From contig JAGGAG010000141.1 of NCBI GenBank assembly GCA_017889745.1, positions 1 through 6,460 on the forward strand: a DNA stretch of 6,460 nt, read 5' to 3'. Source of the stretch: Gemmatimonadota bacterium (GTDB lineage: Bacteria > Gemmatimonadota > Gemmatimonadetes > Gemmatimonadales > GWC2-71-9). The position numbers and the translations under genes were made by a program. Of this stretch, positions 1 to 6,434 are shown one piece after another (within the stretch, counting starts at the first letter, position 1; each line of letters opens with the position of its first letter). The notes under the pieces were generated by a model. It did not search any database. It was not told where the DNA came from and saw only the letters and a program-made list of their open reading frames with translations.

Positions 1-132
1 GCCGGACCGAATACACCCATCCCCCCCTCCGTACAAGCCGAGGCGTCCCCTCCCCCGGCGCCCCCAGGCCGGATCGCGGGATCGTCCGGCCAGACCCGCC
101 GGACGTGCCGGCGGCCCCTCCAAAGCCCACCG
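1..132. repeat. Direct repeat copy A (132 bp), tRNA promoter-region type
   Basis: This stretch matches 278-409 base for base without gaps, except at 9 positions (8, 31, 42, 62, 80, 83, 84, 117, 128), so 123 of 132 bases are identical. The match stops at 133, where the two flanks diverge completely. The other copy is the upstream region of the tRNA-Ile gene. By the same geometry this copy would sit upstream of a minus-strand gene starting about 7 bp outside the left edge. No protein-coding gene is seen here. The segment was probably copied together with a tRNA gene as a 277-bp unit. The repeat itself is seen in the sequence; the tRNA beyond the edge is a prediction. Confidence 0.9.
8..36 (-). 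promoter_or_regulatory. Probable promoter for a gene beyond the left edge
   Basis: Read on the minus strand, TTGTAC (31-36) and TATTCG (8-13) are separated by 17 bp. They align exactly with the tRNA-Ile promoter in copy B. Both differences from copy B fall at the last base of a hexamer: the -35 loses its final A and the -10 loses its conserved final T. The promoter is therefore likely weaker than its twin or decaying. Its target lies outside the window. Confidence 0.4.
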
Positions 133-147
133 CGTGCCCCGACGCAC

Positions 148-181
148 AAAGCCCCATCACACAGGTATCGTGTGATGGGGC
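148..181 (-). terminator. Rho-independent-type terminator of tRNA-Ile
   Basis: A perfect 12-bp inverted repeat, GCCCCATCACAC (151-162) and GTGTGATGGGGC (170-181), encloses a 7-base loop. On the minus strand it starts 15 bases after the tRNA 3' end and is followed by TTTGTG, a short T-run. The plus strand has no T-run after the hairpin, so it most likely ends the tRNA transcript. The T-run is short, so termination may be incomplete. Confidence 0.75.
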
Positions 182-196
182 CGTGGGTTGGGTCGA

Positions 197-270
<74 letters not shown>

Positions 271-284
271 CTGCAGAGCCGGAC

Positions 285-313
285 AGAATACACCCATCCC
301 CCCCTCCTTACAA
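285..313 (-). promoter_or_regulatory. Sigma70-like promoter of tRNA-Ile
   Basis: On the minus strand, TTGTAA (308-313) and TATTCT (285-290) are separated by the ideal 17 bp. Each matches its consensus at four of six positions, including the key TTG and the TA...T of the -10. The -10 lies 14 bp before the tRNA 5' end, so transcription should start a few bases upstream of the mature tRNA. The discriminator (GTCCGG) is GC-rich, as is typical of stable-RNA promoters under growth-rate or stringent control; that regulation is inferred. Confidence 0.7.
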
Positions 314-343
314 GCCGACGCGTCCCCTCCCCCGGCGCACCCA

Positions 344-390
344 GGCCGGATCGCGGTATATTCCGGCCAGACCCGCCGGACGTGCCGGCG
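344..390. repeat. Two adjacent inverted repeats inside repeat copy B
   Basis: GGCCGGA (344-350) pairs with TCCGGCC (362-368) around an 11-base loop. CGCCGG (374-379) pairs with CCGGCG (385-390) around ACGTG. The same arms occur unchanged in copy A (67-73/85-91 and 97-102/108-113), while three substitutions between the copies fall in the first loop. They could form hairpins in the 5' leader of the lipoprotein transcript or serve as protein-binding palindromes. No T-run follows, so a terminator role is not favoured. Confidence 0.5.
357..362 (+). promoter_or_regulatory. Possible -10 box for the lipoprotein gene
   Basis: TATATT matches the sigma70 -10 consensus at five of six positions and lies in an otherwise very GC-rich stretch, 58 bp before the ATG at 421. 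No convincing -35 hexamer is seen at 16-18 bp spacing (the bases there are GC-rich). The equivalent bases in copy A are GATCGT. This is therefore a candidate only. Confidence 0.35.
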
Positions 391-408
391 GCCACTCCAA
401 AGCCAACC

Positions 409-412
409 GAGG
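409..412 (+). promoter_or_regulatory. Shine-Dalgarno of the lipoprotein gene
   Basis: GAGG lies 8 bases before the ATG at 421. The next in-frame ATG (442) has no purine-rich stretch before it, so this site favours 421 as the start. Confidence 0.6.
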
Positions 413-420
413 TCGTCCGC

Positions 421-1023
421 ATGTCACCCGTCGCTCTCCCGATGCGTTTCCGCCTGCTCGCCACCGCGGCCGGCATCCTGGCCGTGGCCGCCTGCGGTCC
501 TACCATCTCCTCGGATCGGGATCCCACGATCCCCATTCCTGCCGGGGCCACGGCGGAATTCGAGGGCGGCACGGTTGAAGGACCGCAGCAGGTGGACCCG
601 GCGACCCGGAACGATATCGTGCACCGGCGGATCCAGTTGGCGATCGTTCAGCAGTTGCAGGAGAAGGGCTACAAGGTGGTGGACAGCACCCAGGAGGCGA
701 CCTTCCGCGTCCGCTACTTCGTCGGCATCAAGAAGAGCACCGAGTATGTCACCACCACGACCGGCGTGGCGTACTCACCCTGGGGCTACGGCTACGGCTA
801 CGGCTGGGGGTACGGTGGATACGGCTACGGCGGCGGCATTACCACGACGCAGCCCGTCACCACCACCGACGTCTCGTTCGTCGTCGACCTCGTGGACGAA
901 AAGACGGGCAACACCGCCTGGCGCGGCATCTGGCAGGGAACGCCCGGCGCGAAGGCGCCCAGCCAGGACCAGGTCAACACCACCATGGCGAAGATCTTCT
1001 CCACGGCGCCGAAGGTTCCCTGA
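421..1023 (+). CDS. DUF4136-type lipoprotein with Gly/Tyr-rich insert
   Basis: A 200-residue exported lipoprotein. Residues 8-24 form a signal peptide with a positively charged start (MRFR) and a hydrophobic core ending in the lipobox VAAC, so Cys25 is the likely lipidated residue. The rest resembles the DUF4136 family: a segment giving 'LQEKGYKVVD' (about 79-88), a strand 'ATFRVRYFVG' (93-102), and a closing 'VVDLVDEKTGNTAWRGIWQG' (134-153), where such proteins usually read D-x-x-T-x-x-x-x-W-R-G. Residues 121-139 are almost only Gly, Tyr and Trp, a common low-complexity insert in this family. The start at 421 is chosen for its GAGG eight bases upstream; 442 is the alternative. The open frame extends back to 172, but that part crosses the tRNA gene on the other strand and is not credible. 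The family's role is unknown beyond envelope localisation. Transcription is divergent from tRNA-Ile and convergent with the PLD/barrel operon. Confidence 0.88.
   Translation: MSPVALPMRFRLLATAAGILAVAACGPTISSDRDPTIPIPAGATAEFEGGTVEGPQQVDPATRNDIVHRRIQLAIVQQLQEKGYKVVDSTQEATFRVRYFVGIKKSTEYVTTTTGVAYSPWGYGYGYGWGYGGYGYGGGITTTQPVTTTDVSFVVDLVDEKTGNTAWRGIWQGTPGAKAPSQDQVNTTMAKIFSTAPKVP
781..837 (+). repeat. GGCTAC-type low-complexity tract coding Gly/Tyr
   Basis: Short GGCTAC/GGTAC units repeat imperfectly within the lipoprotein gene and encode WGYGYGYGWGYGGYGYGGG. Three consecutive GGCTAC hexamers make the tract a possible site of slippage in steps of two codons, which would keep the frame. Confidence 0.8.
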
Positions 1024-1046
1024 ACCGGCACCGCACCTGAGTGAAC

Positions 1047-1080
1047 AAAGGGCCCACGTCGTCCGACGCGGGCCCTTTCT
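1047..1080. terminator. Bidirectional terminator between convergent genes
   Basis: AAAGGGCCC (1047-1055) pairs perfectly with GGGCCCTTT (1070-1078). Inside, CGTC (1057-1060) pairs with GACG (1065-1068) across an A/C mismatch, giving a long stem with a 4-base loop. On the plus strand it is followed by TTTCTCTT, ending the lipoprotein gene 23 bp after its stop. On the minus strand it is followed by TTTGTTC, 18 bp after the stop of the barrel gene. It should serve both strands. Confidence 0.9.
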
Positions 1081-1096
1081 CTTGCCTGCAGGCCGG

Positions 1097-3289
1097 CTAG
1101 AATTGCCCGCCGATCGACAGGAATACCTCGATCCCGCGGCCCTTCAGGAAAGGCTTGGCGACACCCACGGCCAGGGCCCCACCGAAGAAGCCGACGCGCA
1201 CGTCGACCGAACTCTTCCACCCGCCACTCGCCACCGACGCCGGTAGCGGGAGGCCCGTGGAAGAGTCGACCACGGTCTGCCCGGTCCCCGTATCGAACAG
1301 GTAGCCCAGTGCCGTCACGGCCGCCTGGGCACCGGGATTGGTGATGCTGGTCCATGCTCCCTGGTAGCCGAAGGAGATCGAGGGCTGGGAGGCGGGGACG
1401 GAGAGCGCCTTGTTCAGCGCCCCGCCCAGCGTGAAGAGCGGAATGGGCAGCGTGAGGCGCACACGGCCCAGGACGCCCTTGTTGCCGGCGTACTGCTTGT
1501 ACTCGTAGCCTGGCAGCCCCACGGCGCCGCCGACCTCGAAGAGCTGCTGCGGCGGAATGCTGTCGCCGAGCGTGGTACCGGCCTGGATGACGCCCACGAT
1601 GTAGGCTCGCGAGAAATCCTTGCGCCCCACGGCGCGGCCCTGCACTCGCGAGTAGTTCAGGTCGCCGAACCCGCCGTCGTACACCAGCTGGAAGCCCCAT
1701 CCCTGGCGGACGAACTGGGCACTAATGTCGGGATTGACGTCGAACGTGACCTGGGTCCGGAAGTAGCTGCCGCTGTAAATGCCGCGGTTCGGGCGCAGGT
1801 AGCCCACCCACGGATCCGTGTCGAGCACCCGTGAGAGTGGTTCGTCCTCCGTCCAGCCCGCCTCGACCTGGAACTTCGACCCGCGCCTGGTGCCGAGCCG
1901 CCTGATCAACCGCGCGGAGACCCGGTATCGATCCACGTAGTCCCAGTTGTCGCGGGCAAGGAGGGCCCCCAGCGCATAGCTGTCGAACTGGGTGCGGAAC
2001 TTGTTCGTGACTGAAAGAAACCGCCCCCCCAGCAGCTCGAGGCGCGTGGTGCCGTTGTCCCAGCCTGCGGCGGCGTCGTACCGCACATCACCCGACCACC
2101 ACGCGTACCCGGCGTTGGCGTGCAGGAAGGTGTTGGGCAGCCGATCGCCGGGAATGTAGGTGACCGGAATGCCGGTGTAGATCCCCTCCACCCGGTTGAA
2201 CCTGACCAGATCCTCACCATAGGTGGTCCTGAAGAACACGAACCGGCTCGGGCCAATGAGGACCCTTCGGTGCGGGTCGAGCCCGAAGAAATCACTGGTA
2301 CGGAACCGCACGGTCTCCTCGCCGAGCGGCGCCGACCATCCCGTGAACTTCCGCAGCGAGTCGCGAGATGCCGACCGAAGTTCAAAGAGGGGACGGTCGT
2401 CGAAGTTGGTCGGCGCGCCCGGCTCGAGGGAGGTCGCCACCCGGTCGCGGAAATGGCTGGTGATGCGCAGCGCCGGCGAGGCGCCCTCGATTCCCTGCGG
2501 CTTTCCCAGCCACTCGAAGCGCTGGGTCGCCGGCAGCCACGTGCCGCTGGAATCCGGGGTGTTCACCAGCTCGATGAAATAGCTGGGCGGGATGTGCAGG
2601 GTGCCGAAGACACCCTGCATCCGGTACGGCTCGCCGGTCGCGAGGAGCCGCGCACGGATCGCCGTCGTCTGCAGGGTGACGGGGTCGAGGTCGATGTCAC
2701 CGTCCAGCAGCAGGCGCCTGTCGGCCGGAATGCGGGCGGGCATGACGCGCACCCGGATCACGGGCCGGGTGACACCGTCGGGGAACGCTACATCGAGCGT
2801 ATCGGCGCTGAGGAAGCGGTAGAAGCGTTCCCGGTCGGATGCGAGCGGGTGCACCGCATAGATCAACTCCGGGTCGACGTTGGGCGGCGCCGCAACCGAC
2901 ACGTCTCCCCCCGACTGCTTCCCGAAGACGGGGATACGATCGCCGTAGGTGAGCGGCACGATCCAGCCGATGAGCAGGAGGCGCATGCTCGAGAGCGGAA
3001 CCGCGCTGAACCGGTTGCGGGCGCCGACGGCCCGCTGGGTGAATGGCCCGTTCCGCTCCCACTGCACGTCGGTTGCGACCTGCTGTACCGCGGTCGGGCC
3101 GTTGATGACCTCGTCCTTGACGCTGATGACGGACGCCTCCAGCTCCACCCGGGCCGTGTAGGTGGCGAGCCGTCCGGGGGCGACGTTGACCAGGGCGGCC
3201 TGCGCCACCAGTCGACACAGCGCGGGCGTGGCACACAGCGAGTCGGTGCCAGCCTGCTGCAAGGCCAGGAGGAGGCCCAGTCCGATCAT
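1097..3289 (-). CDS. Outer-membrane beta-barrel protein, Omp85/DUF5686-like
   Basis: A 730-residue protein and second gene of the operon. It starts 22 bp after the stop of the PLD-like gene, with GGAG six bases before its ATG. Residues 1-14 (MIGLGLLLALQQAG) look like a short signal peptide, though without a positive charge. Residues about 40-290 form a soluble beta-rich N-terminal region; 'VIRVRVMPAR...GDIDLDPVTLQ' (177-207) resembles the LolA-like/DUF5686 pattern. From about 330 the sequence alternates as amphipathic strands. 'RFNRVEGIYTGI' (363-374) is typical of the start of such barrels. 'FEVGGAVGLPGYEYKQY' (584-600), followed by 'GRVRLTLPIP' (608-617), resembles the Omp85 loop-6 region, but with LPGY where the family usually has RGY. 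The chain ends in Phe (GGQF), as expected of a substrate of the outer-membrane assembly machinery. No clear POTRA domain is seen. Omp85-type proteins insert or move proteins or lipids across the outer membrane. Given its neighbour, a role with the exported PLD-like enzyme is inferred. A specific gene name cannot be given. Confidence 0.85.
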   Translation of the reverse strand: MIGLGLLLALQQAGTDSLCATPALCRLVAQAALVNVAPGRLATYTARVELEASVISVKDEVINGPTAVQQVATDVQWERNGPFTQRAVGARNRFSAVPLSSMRLLLIGWIVPLTYGDRIPVFGKQSGGDVSVAAPPNVDPELIYAVHPLASDRERFYRFLSADTLDVAFPDGVTRPVIRVRVMPARIPADRRLLLDGDIDLDPVTLQTTAIRARLLATGEPYRMQGVFGTLHIPPSYFIELVNTPDSSGTWLPATQRFEWLGKPQGIEGASPALRITSHFRDRVATSLEPGAPTNFDDRPLFELRSASRDSLRKFTGWSAPLGEETVRFRTSDFFGLDPHRRVLIGPSRFVFFRTTYGEDLVRFNRVEGIYTGIPVTYIPGDRLPNTFLHANAGYAWWSGDVRYDAAAGWDNGTTRLELLGGRFLSVTNKFRTQFDSYALGALLARDNWDYVDRYRVSARLIRRLGTRRGSKFQVEAGWTEDEPLSRVLDTDPWVGYLRPNRGIYSGSYFRTQVTFDVNPDISAQFVRQGWGFQLVYDGGFGDLNYSRVQGRAVGRKDFSRAYIVGVIQAGTTLGDSIPPQQLFEVGGAVGLPGYEYKQYAGNKGVLGRVRLTLPIPLFTLGGALNKALSVPASQPSISFGYQGAWTSITNPGAQAAVTALGYLFDTGTGQTVVDSSTGLPLPASVASGGWKSSVDVRVGFFGGALAVGVAKPFLKGRGIEVFLSIGGQF

Positions 3290-3295
3290 GAACGG

Positions 3296-3299
3296 CTCC
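3296..3299 (-). promoter_or_regulatory. Shine-Dalgarno of the barrel gene
   Basis: On the minus strand GGAG lies six bases before the ATG at 3289, inside the short gap after the upstream gene. It supports that start, although the frame stays open further upstream into the previous gene. Confidence 0.65.
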
Positions 3300-3311
3300 G
3301 GCGTCGGGTGG

Positions 3312-6300
3312 TCAGATAGCCTTGCGGATCCGGTACCCGAACCGGCGCTGCCGCTCCGAGTAGCTGGGAAACAGGGACTTGAACTGTTCCTGCGTTTCGA
3401 CCCACGTCGTCACCCCGAAGAAGTAGAACATCTCGGTGTACGCCTGCAGGGCCCAGGCGCCGGAGACGACGTAGTTGGTCTCGCCGTCGAGGAAGAGCCC
3501 GCGCGTGTCCTTGTTCTGTGACCCGACGGTCAGGAACAATATGGCGCTGTCGCGTTGCGCGGGTGGGAGCTCCCCGAACGCGCGCTCCAGCGCGAGGGCG
3601 TCGGTCGCCCGCACCTGGCCCGGCATGCCCATGTTGTCCGGCGAGTGCAGCACTTCGACCGTGGACCGGAACTGCTCCCGCATGAATTGCTGGTAATCCG
3701 GCAGCGCCGCAATGGCGCCCAGGGTGGCCCGCGTCATGAAGAGCTGGGTCTTGGCGTGGAGCCGCGGCCGGCGGTCGAGGTTGTCCTCGATGATGCGCTG
3801 CGGCACGTATCCCGACGCCCGGAGCCGGCCGGCGGCCGCGTCGAGGTCGCCCATGAGCGTGTCATTGAGCTGGAAGAGCCGCTGCAGCCACGGGTTGGCA
3901 TTGAAGGTCGTCGCCACTTCGGCATACCGCGCCTCGGCATTGTTCACCGGCGACGTACGGGTGTACACGCCAACCCGGAGGCCTCCGCCTTCCTTCGACG
4001 CCTCCGCCGAGAGGACGTTCTGCACCTCAAGCAGGCGGCCGAAGATGTCGAGATTGCGGGTCATGATGGCCGGCGCCGCGGCCGGCGCGTTCGCGTAGGA
4101 CGGCGCGATGAGGTACACGTCGCACCCGCGCAGGGCCGCGACCACGATATGCGACGCGTAGGTCAGGCTGGTCCACAGGGGGTCCGGGATGAAGATAAGG
4201 CTCCCCGGGGGCATCAGCGTTATCAGCATCATCTCCACCACGCTCGCGCGCTTCCAGCCGAAGCCGACGTCGTTGTGCACCTGGATGCCGCGCGCGGAGA
4301 AGCCCAGGGCCTGGAGCGCGGCCACCTTGTAGCCGTAGGCCGGGCTCAGCGCGCGTGGCCGGAGCGGCGACGGGATTTCGTCGACGGTGAAGCCGTTCCG
4401 CAGGAGGAGGCGCTGGGCGTCCTCCTTGAGCGACAGGATCGCGGGCCCCGCGACCACGAGCACGCGATCATCCCAGGTCGGGTCGGAGTAGCCCTGGGCC
4501 ACACCCACGCCGGTGTAGGCGGCGCGTCCGACACCCGGATCATCCTCGTTCAGGTCGAAGAAGGTGACCTTGCGGTGATCGCGCACGAGGTTGTCGCCCA
4601 CGATCGGCAGCACGCCGATGATGCGGGTGGAGCGGTAACTCAGGTCGGACGGCTGGGTGATGCTGACGTTCACCCGCACCAGCTTCCGGACGAAGCCCCG
4701 GCCCTGCACCCGCTCCAGCTCCTGCAGGCGCGTCGAGGCGGCGACGGCGAGGCGCAGGCTGTCCTGCATCGCGACGAGCTGGCGCTGCATTCCGGAGTCG
4801 GCCGCCGGAAGCCGGAGCCGGTGTCCCAGGGGATCCTCCAGCAGGTCCATCCACAGCTGCGAGCGGCCGGCGATGTAGTAGTTCTGGTCGTTGAAGATGA
4901 AGAACGCCGGCATCCTGCCAAGCGAGTCATAGCGCTCGACGCCACGCAGCAGGGCGCGCAGGTAATTGAGCGTCTGCGAGGCGCCGATGCTGTCCGGCAA
5001 CTGGTTGCCGGCGACGCCGCGGTAGTCGTGGATCCAGAGCACCTGGTAGGTGCGAGCCGACGCGATCTGGTTGGCGAGTTCTACCTGGAACTGCTGGCCC
5101 AGCATGAACACCGCCGCATTGCCATCGGTGAAGGGCCGCTCCACCACCCGCTCGATGAGCCGGTCGATTTCCTCCTGCTCGTCGTGATCCTGCGCTTCGA
5201 GCGCGAACTGCATCGGCATCCAGTTGAGCCGGGAATCGGGGCCGTTGACGCGGTACAACTCGCGCCGGCACTGCTCCATGATGCCGAGGATGCCGTCGAA
5301 CACCGCGAGCACCTCGTCGCGGCGGTCGGGCGCCACGCCGCTGACGGCCACCCACGCCTCGAATCCCCGCCGGCCGCGCGAGCCGTAGCCCATGATCTGG
5401 TTGGGGTCCTTGTACTGGCCGAAGCGGGCGTCATAGGGAATGAGTACCGAATCGAGCAGGACCCGCCGCGCGGCGCGCGCAATGTCGGCGCCGCTGGTGA
5501 GGCCGGTGGCCCGCAGTCGTCTGGCGGTGGTGTCGAGCGTGCCTGCGGCCGCCGCAAAGGCGACCTTCATCTGGGCGTGCCAGAGGGCGATCTCATGCGA
5601 GGGGCTCCAGCCGCGTGGATGCAGCGAATCGGTGCGGCTCGCCCCACGGATGTAGGCGGCGATGGTATCGCGCTGCGTGGCCAACCCGGCATCGTAGGAC
5701 TTGCCGAGCCCGGCGTAGAACACGTTGATGAGGTCGATCGTCCAGAGGGCCTCGCGCCGCATCCGGGCGAGGGCCGCAGCCGCCGGCTCGCGGGTGTCCG
5801 CCCGCGCCACGCTGTCGGCCCGCGCGAACTGGGCGTGCGGCGCGCGCGGGATGGTAATGTCCTGCGCCTTCGGCCGTGTCTTCCCCACCCATGGCTGGAG
5901 CACGGGCACCTGCACCCCGACATTGAGGGTCTGGCCGCGGCTCGGCAGCCAGTCGATGCGCGCCAGGCTCCCATGGCCGAGGATCCCGCCCCGCCGGATG
6001 GGGAGGGCGAAGCTGAGGATGAACGCCAACGAGTTGTCCTCGATGGAGTAGTCTACCCCGCCCTGGAGGAAGACCACCGGCAGCGCCAGGTTGAGGCGCG
6101 CACCACCGCCGAATTCCTCACTGATGTAGCCGGCGTATCCCTCCGCCGAGAAGCCGACGCCCACCAGCGGATTGATCAGGTCGCGATAGAGCCCGAACAG
6201 ACCAAGGCCACCGACGTTGGCGGCCATGTCCGTGGTCGTCATGTTGTTCACGCCCGCGAAGGCGCCGAGGTACGGCTTCCACCGGGGCGGCTGGCCCATC

Positions 6301-6434
6301 GACGTGAAGAGCTCGGGCAGGGATGCGCCAGCCGCATCCTGCGCCACGGCGGCGGGAGCGGCACCGAGCAGCAGGGCAAAAGGGACCAACCACCGGCTCA
6401 GGTGTTCGCTCAGGCGCATCAGCCTGCCAGGCAT
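3312..6434 (-). CDS. Exported phospholipase D-like (HKD) protein with N-terminal barrel-like segment
   Basis: First gene of the operon, 1040 residues from the ATG used here (numbering follows it). Starts at 6419 (ATG) or 6455 (TTG) are possible, none has a clear Shine-Dalgarno, and the frame is open to the window edge. A signal peptide ends near AAVA|QD (31/32). Residues about 53-180 alternate like outer-membrane strands (YLGAFAGV, GGLGLFGLY, VGVGFSAEGYAGYI, LAFILSFALPI). Residues 215-430 are mostly helical. The PLD fold starts near 436 (DGNAAVFML, then 'IASARTYQVLWIHDYRG' 457-473). The first HKD motif, HRKVTFFD, is complete (H620, K622, D627) and is followed by 'WDDRVLVVAGPA' (654-665), a pattern seen after the first site in cardiolipin synthase-like enzymes. 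The second half has 'HIVVAALRGCDVYLIAP' (762-778), HAK (H893, K895) without the Asp, and 'GSQNKDTRGLFLDGE' (971-985), matching the usual GSxN-x-D-x-R...E. The family cleaves or transfers phosphodiesters, mostly of phospholipids, through two active-site His residues. Export suggests action in the periplasm or at the outer membrane; the substrate is unknown. Confidence 0.85.
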   Translation of the reverse strand: MPGRLMRLSEHLSRWLVPFALLLGAAPAAVAQDAAGASLPELFTSMGQPPRWKPYLGAFAGVNNMTTTDMAANVGGLGLFGLYRDLINPLVGVGFSAEGYAGYISEEFGGGARLNLALPVVFLQGGVDYSIEDNSLAFILSFALPIRRGGILGHGSLARIDWLPSRGQTLNVGVQVPVLQPWVGKTRPKAQDITIPRAPHAQFARADSVARADTREPAAAALARMRREALWTIDLINVFYAGLGKSYDAGLATQRDTIAAYIRGASRTDSLHPRGWSPSHEIALWHAQMKVAFAAAAGTLDTTARRLRATGLTSGADIARAARRVLLDSVLIPYDARFGQYKDPNQIMGYGSRGRRGFEAWVAVSGVAPDRRDEVLAVFDGILGIMEQCRRELYRVNGPDSRLNWMPMQFALEAQDHDEQEEIDRLIERVVERPFTDGNAAVFMLGQQFQVELANQIASARTYQVLWIHDYRGVAGNQLPDSIGASQTLNYLRALLRGVERYDSLGRMPAFFIFNDQNYYIAGRSQLWMDLLEDPLGHRLRLPAADSGMQRQLVAMQDSLRLAVAASTRLQELERVQGRGFVRKLVRVNVSITQPSDLSYRSTRIIGVLPIVGDNLVRDHRKVTFFDLNEDDPGVGRAAYTGVGVAQGYSDPTWDDRVLVVAGPAILSLKEDAQRLLLRNGFTVDEIPSPLRPRALSPAYGYKVAALQALGFSARGIQVHNDVGFGWKRASVVEMMLITLMPPGSLIFIPDPLWTSLTYASHIVVAALRGCDVYLIAPSYANAPAAAPAIMTRNLDIFGRLLEVQNVLSAEASKEGGGLRVGVYTRTSPVNNAEARYAEVATTFNANPWLQRLFQLNDTLMGDLDAAAGRLRASGYVPQRIIEDNLDRRPRLHAKTQLFMTRATLGAIAALPDYQQFMREQFRSTVEVLHSPDNMGMPGQVRATDALALERAFGELPPAQRDSAILFLTVGSQNKDTRGLFLDGETNYVVSGAWALQAYTEMFYFFGVTTWVETQEQFKSLFPSYSERQRRFGYRIRKAI

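Larger units (their letters stand above)
278..409. repeat. Direct repeat copy B (132 bp), between tRNA-Ile and the lipoprotein gene
   Basis: This is the second copy of the 132-bp segment at 1-132, about 93% identical and in the same orientation, offset by 277 bp. It fills nearly all the space between the divergent tRNA-Ile and lipoprotein genes. Its left end carries the tRNA promoter. Its right end stops at the Shine-Dalgarno sequence of the lipoprotein gene. Three of the nine differences from copy A cluster in 357-361 and create a TATATT box facing the lipoprotein gene. Confidence 0.9.

Noticed and set aside
575..1246. Plus-strand open frame of 223 codons overlapping the lipoprotein
   Set aside because: It is an Arg/Pro/Ser-rich frame-shifted shadow that reads through the terminator at 1047-1080.
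825..1700. Minus-strand open frame of 291 codons
   Set aside because: It overlaps the barrel gene in another frame, crosses the strong terminator and runs into the lipoprotein gene. Its composition is Arg/Gly-rich and unlike a real protein.
2120..3319. Long plus-strand open frame of 399 codons
   Set aside because: It lies wholly opposite the barrel gene and is rich in Arg, Gly and Glu with no recognisable domain. This is an antisense shadow expected in GC-rich coding DNA.
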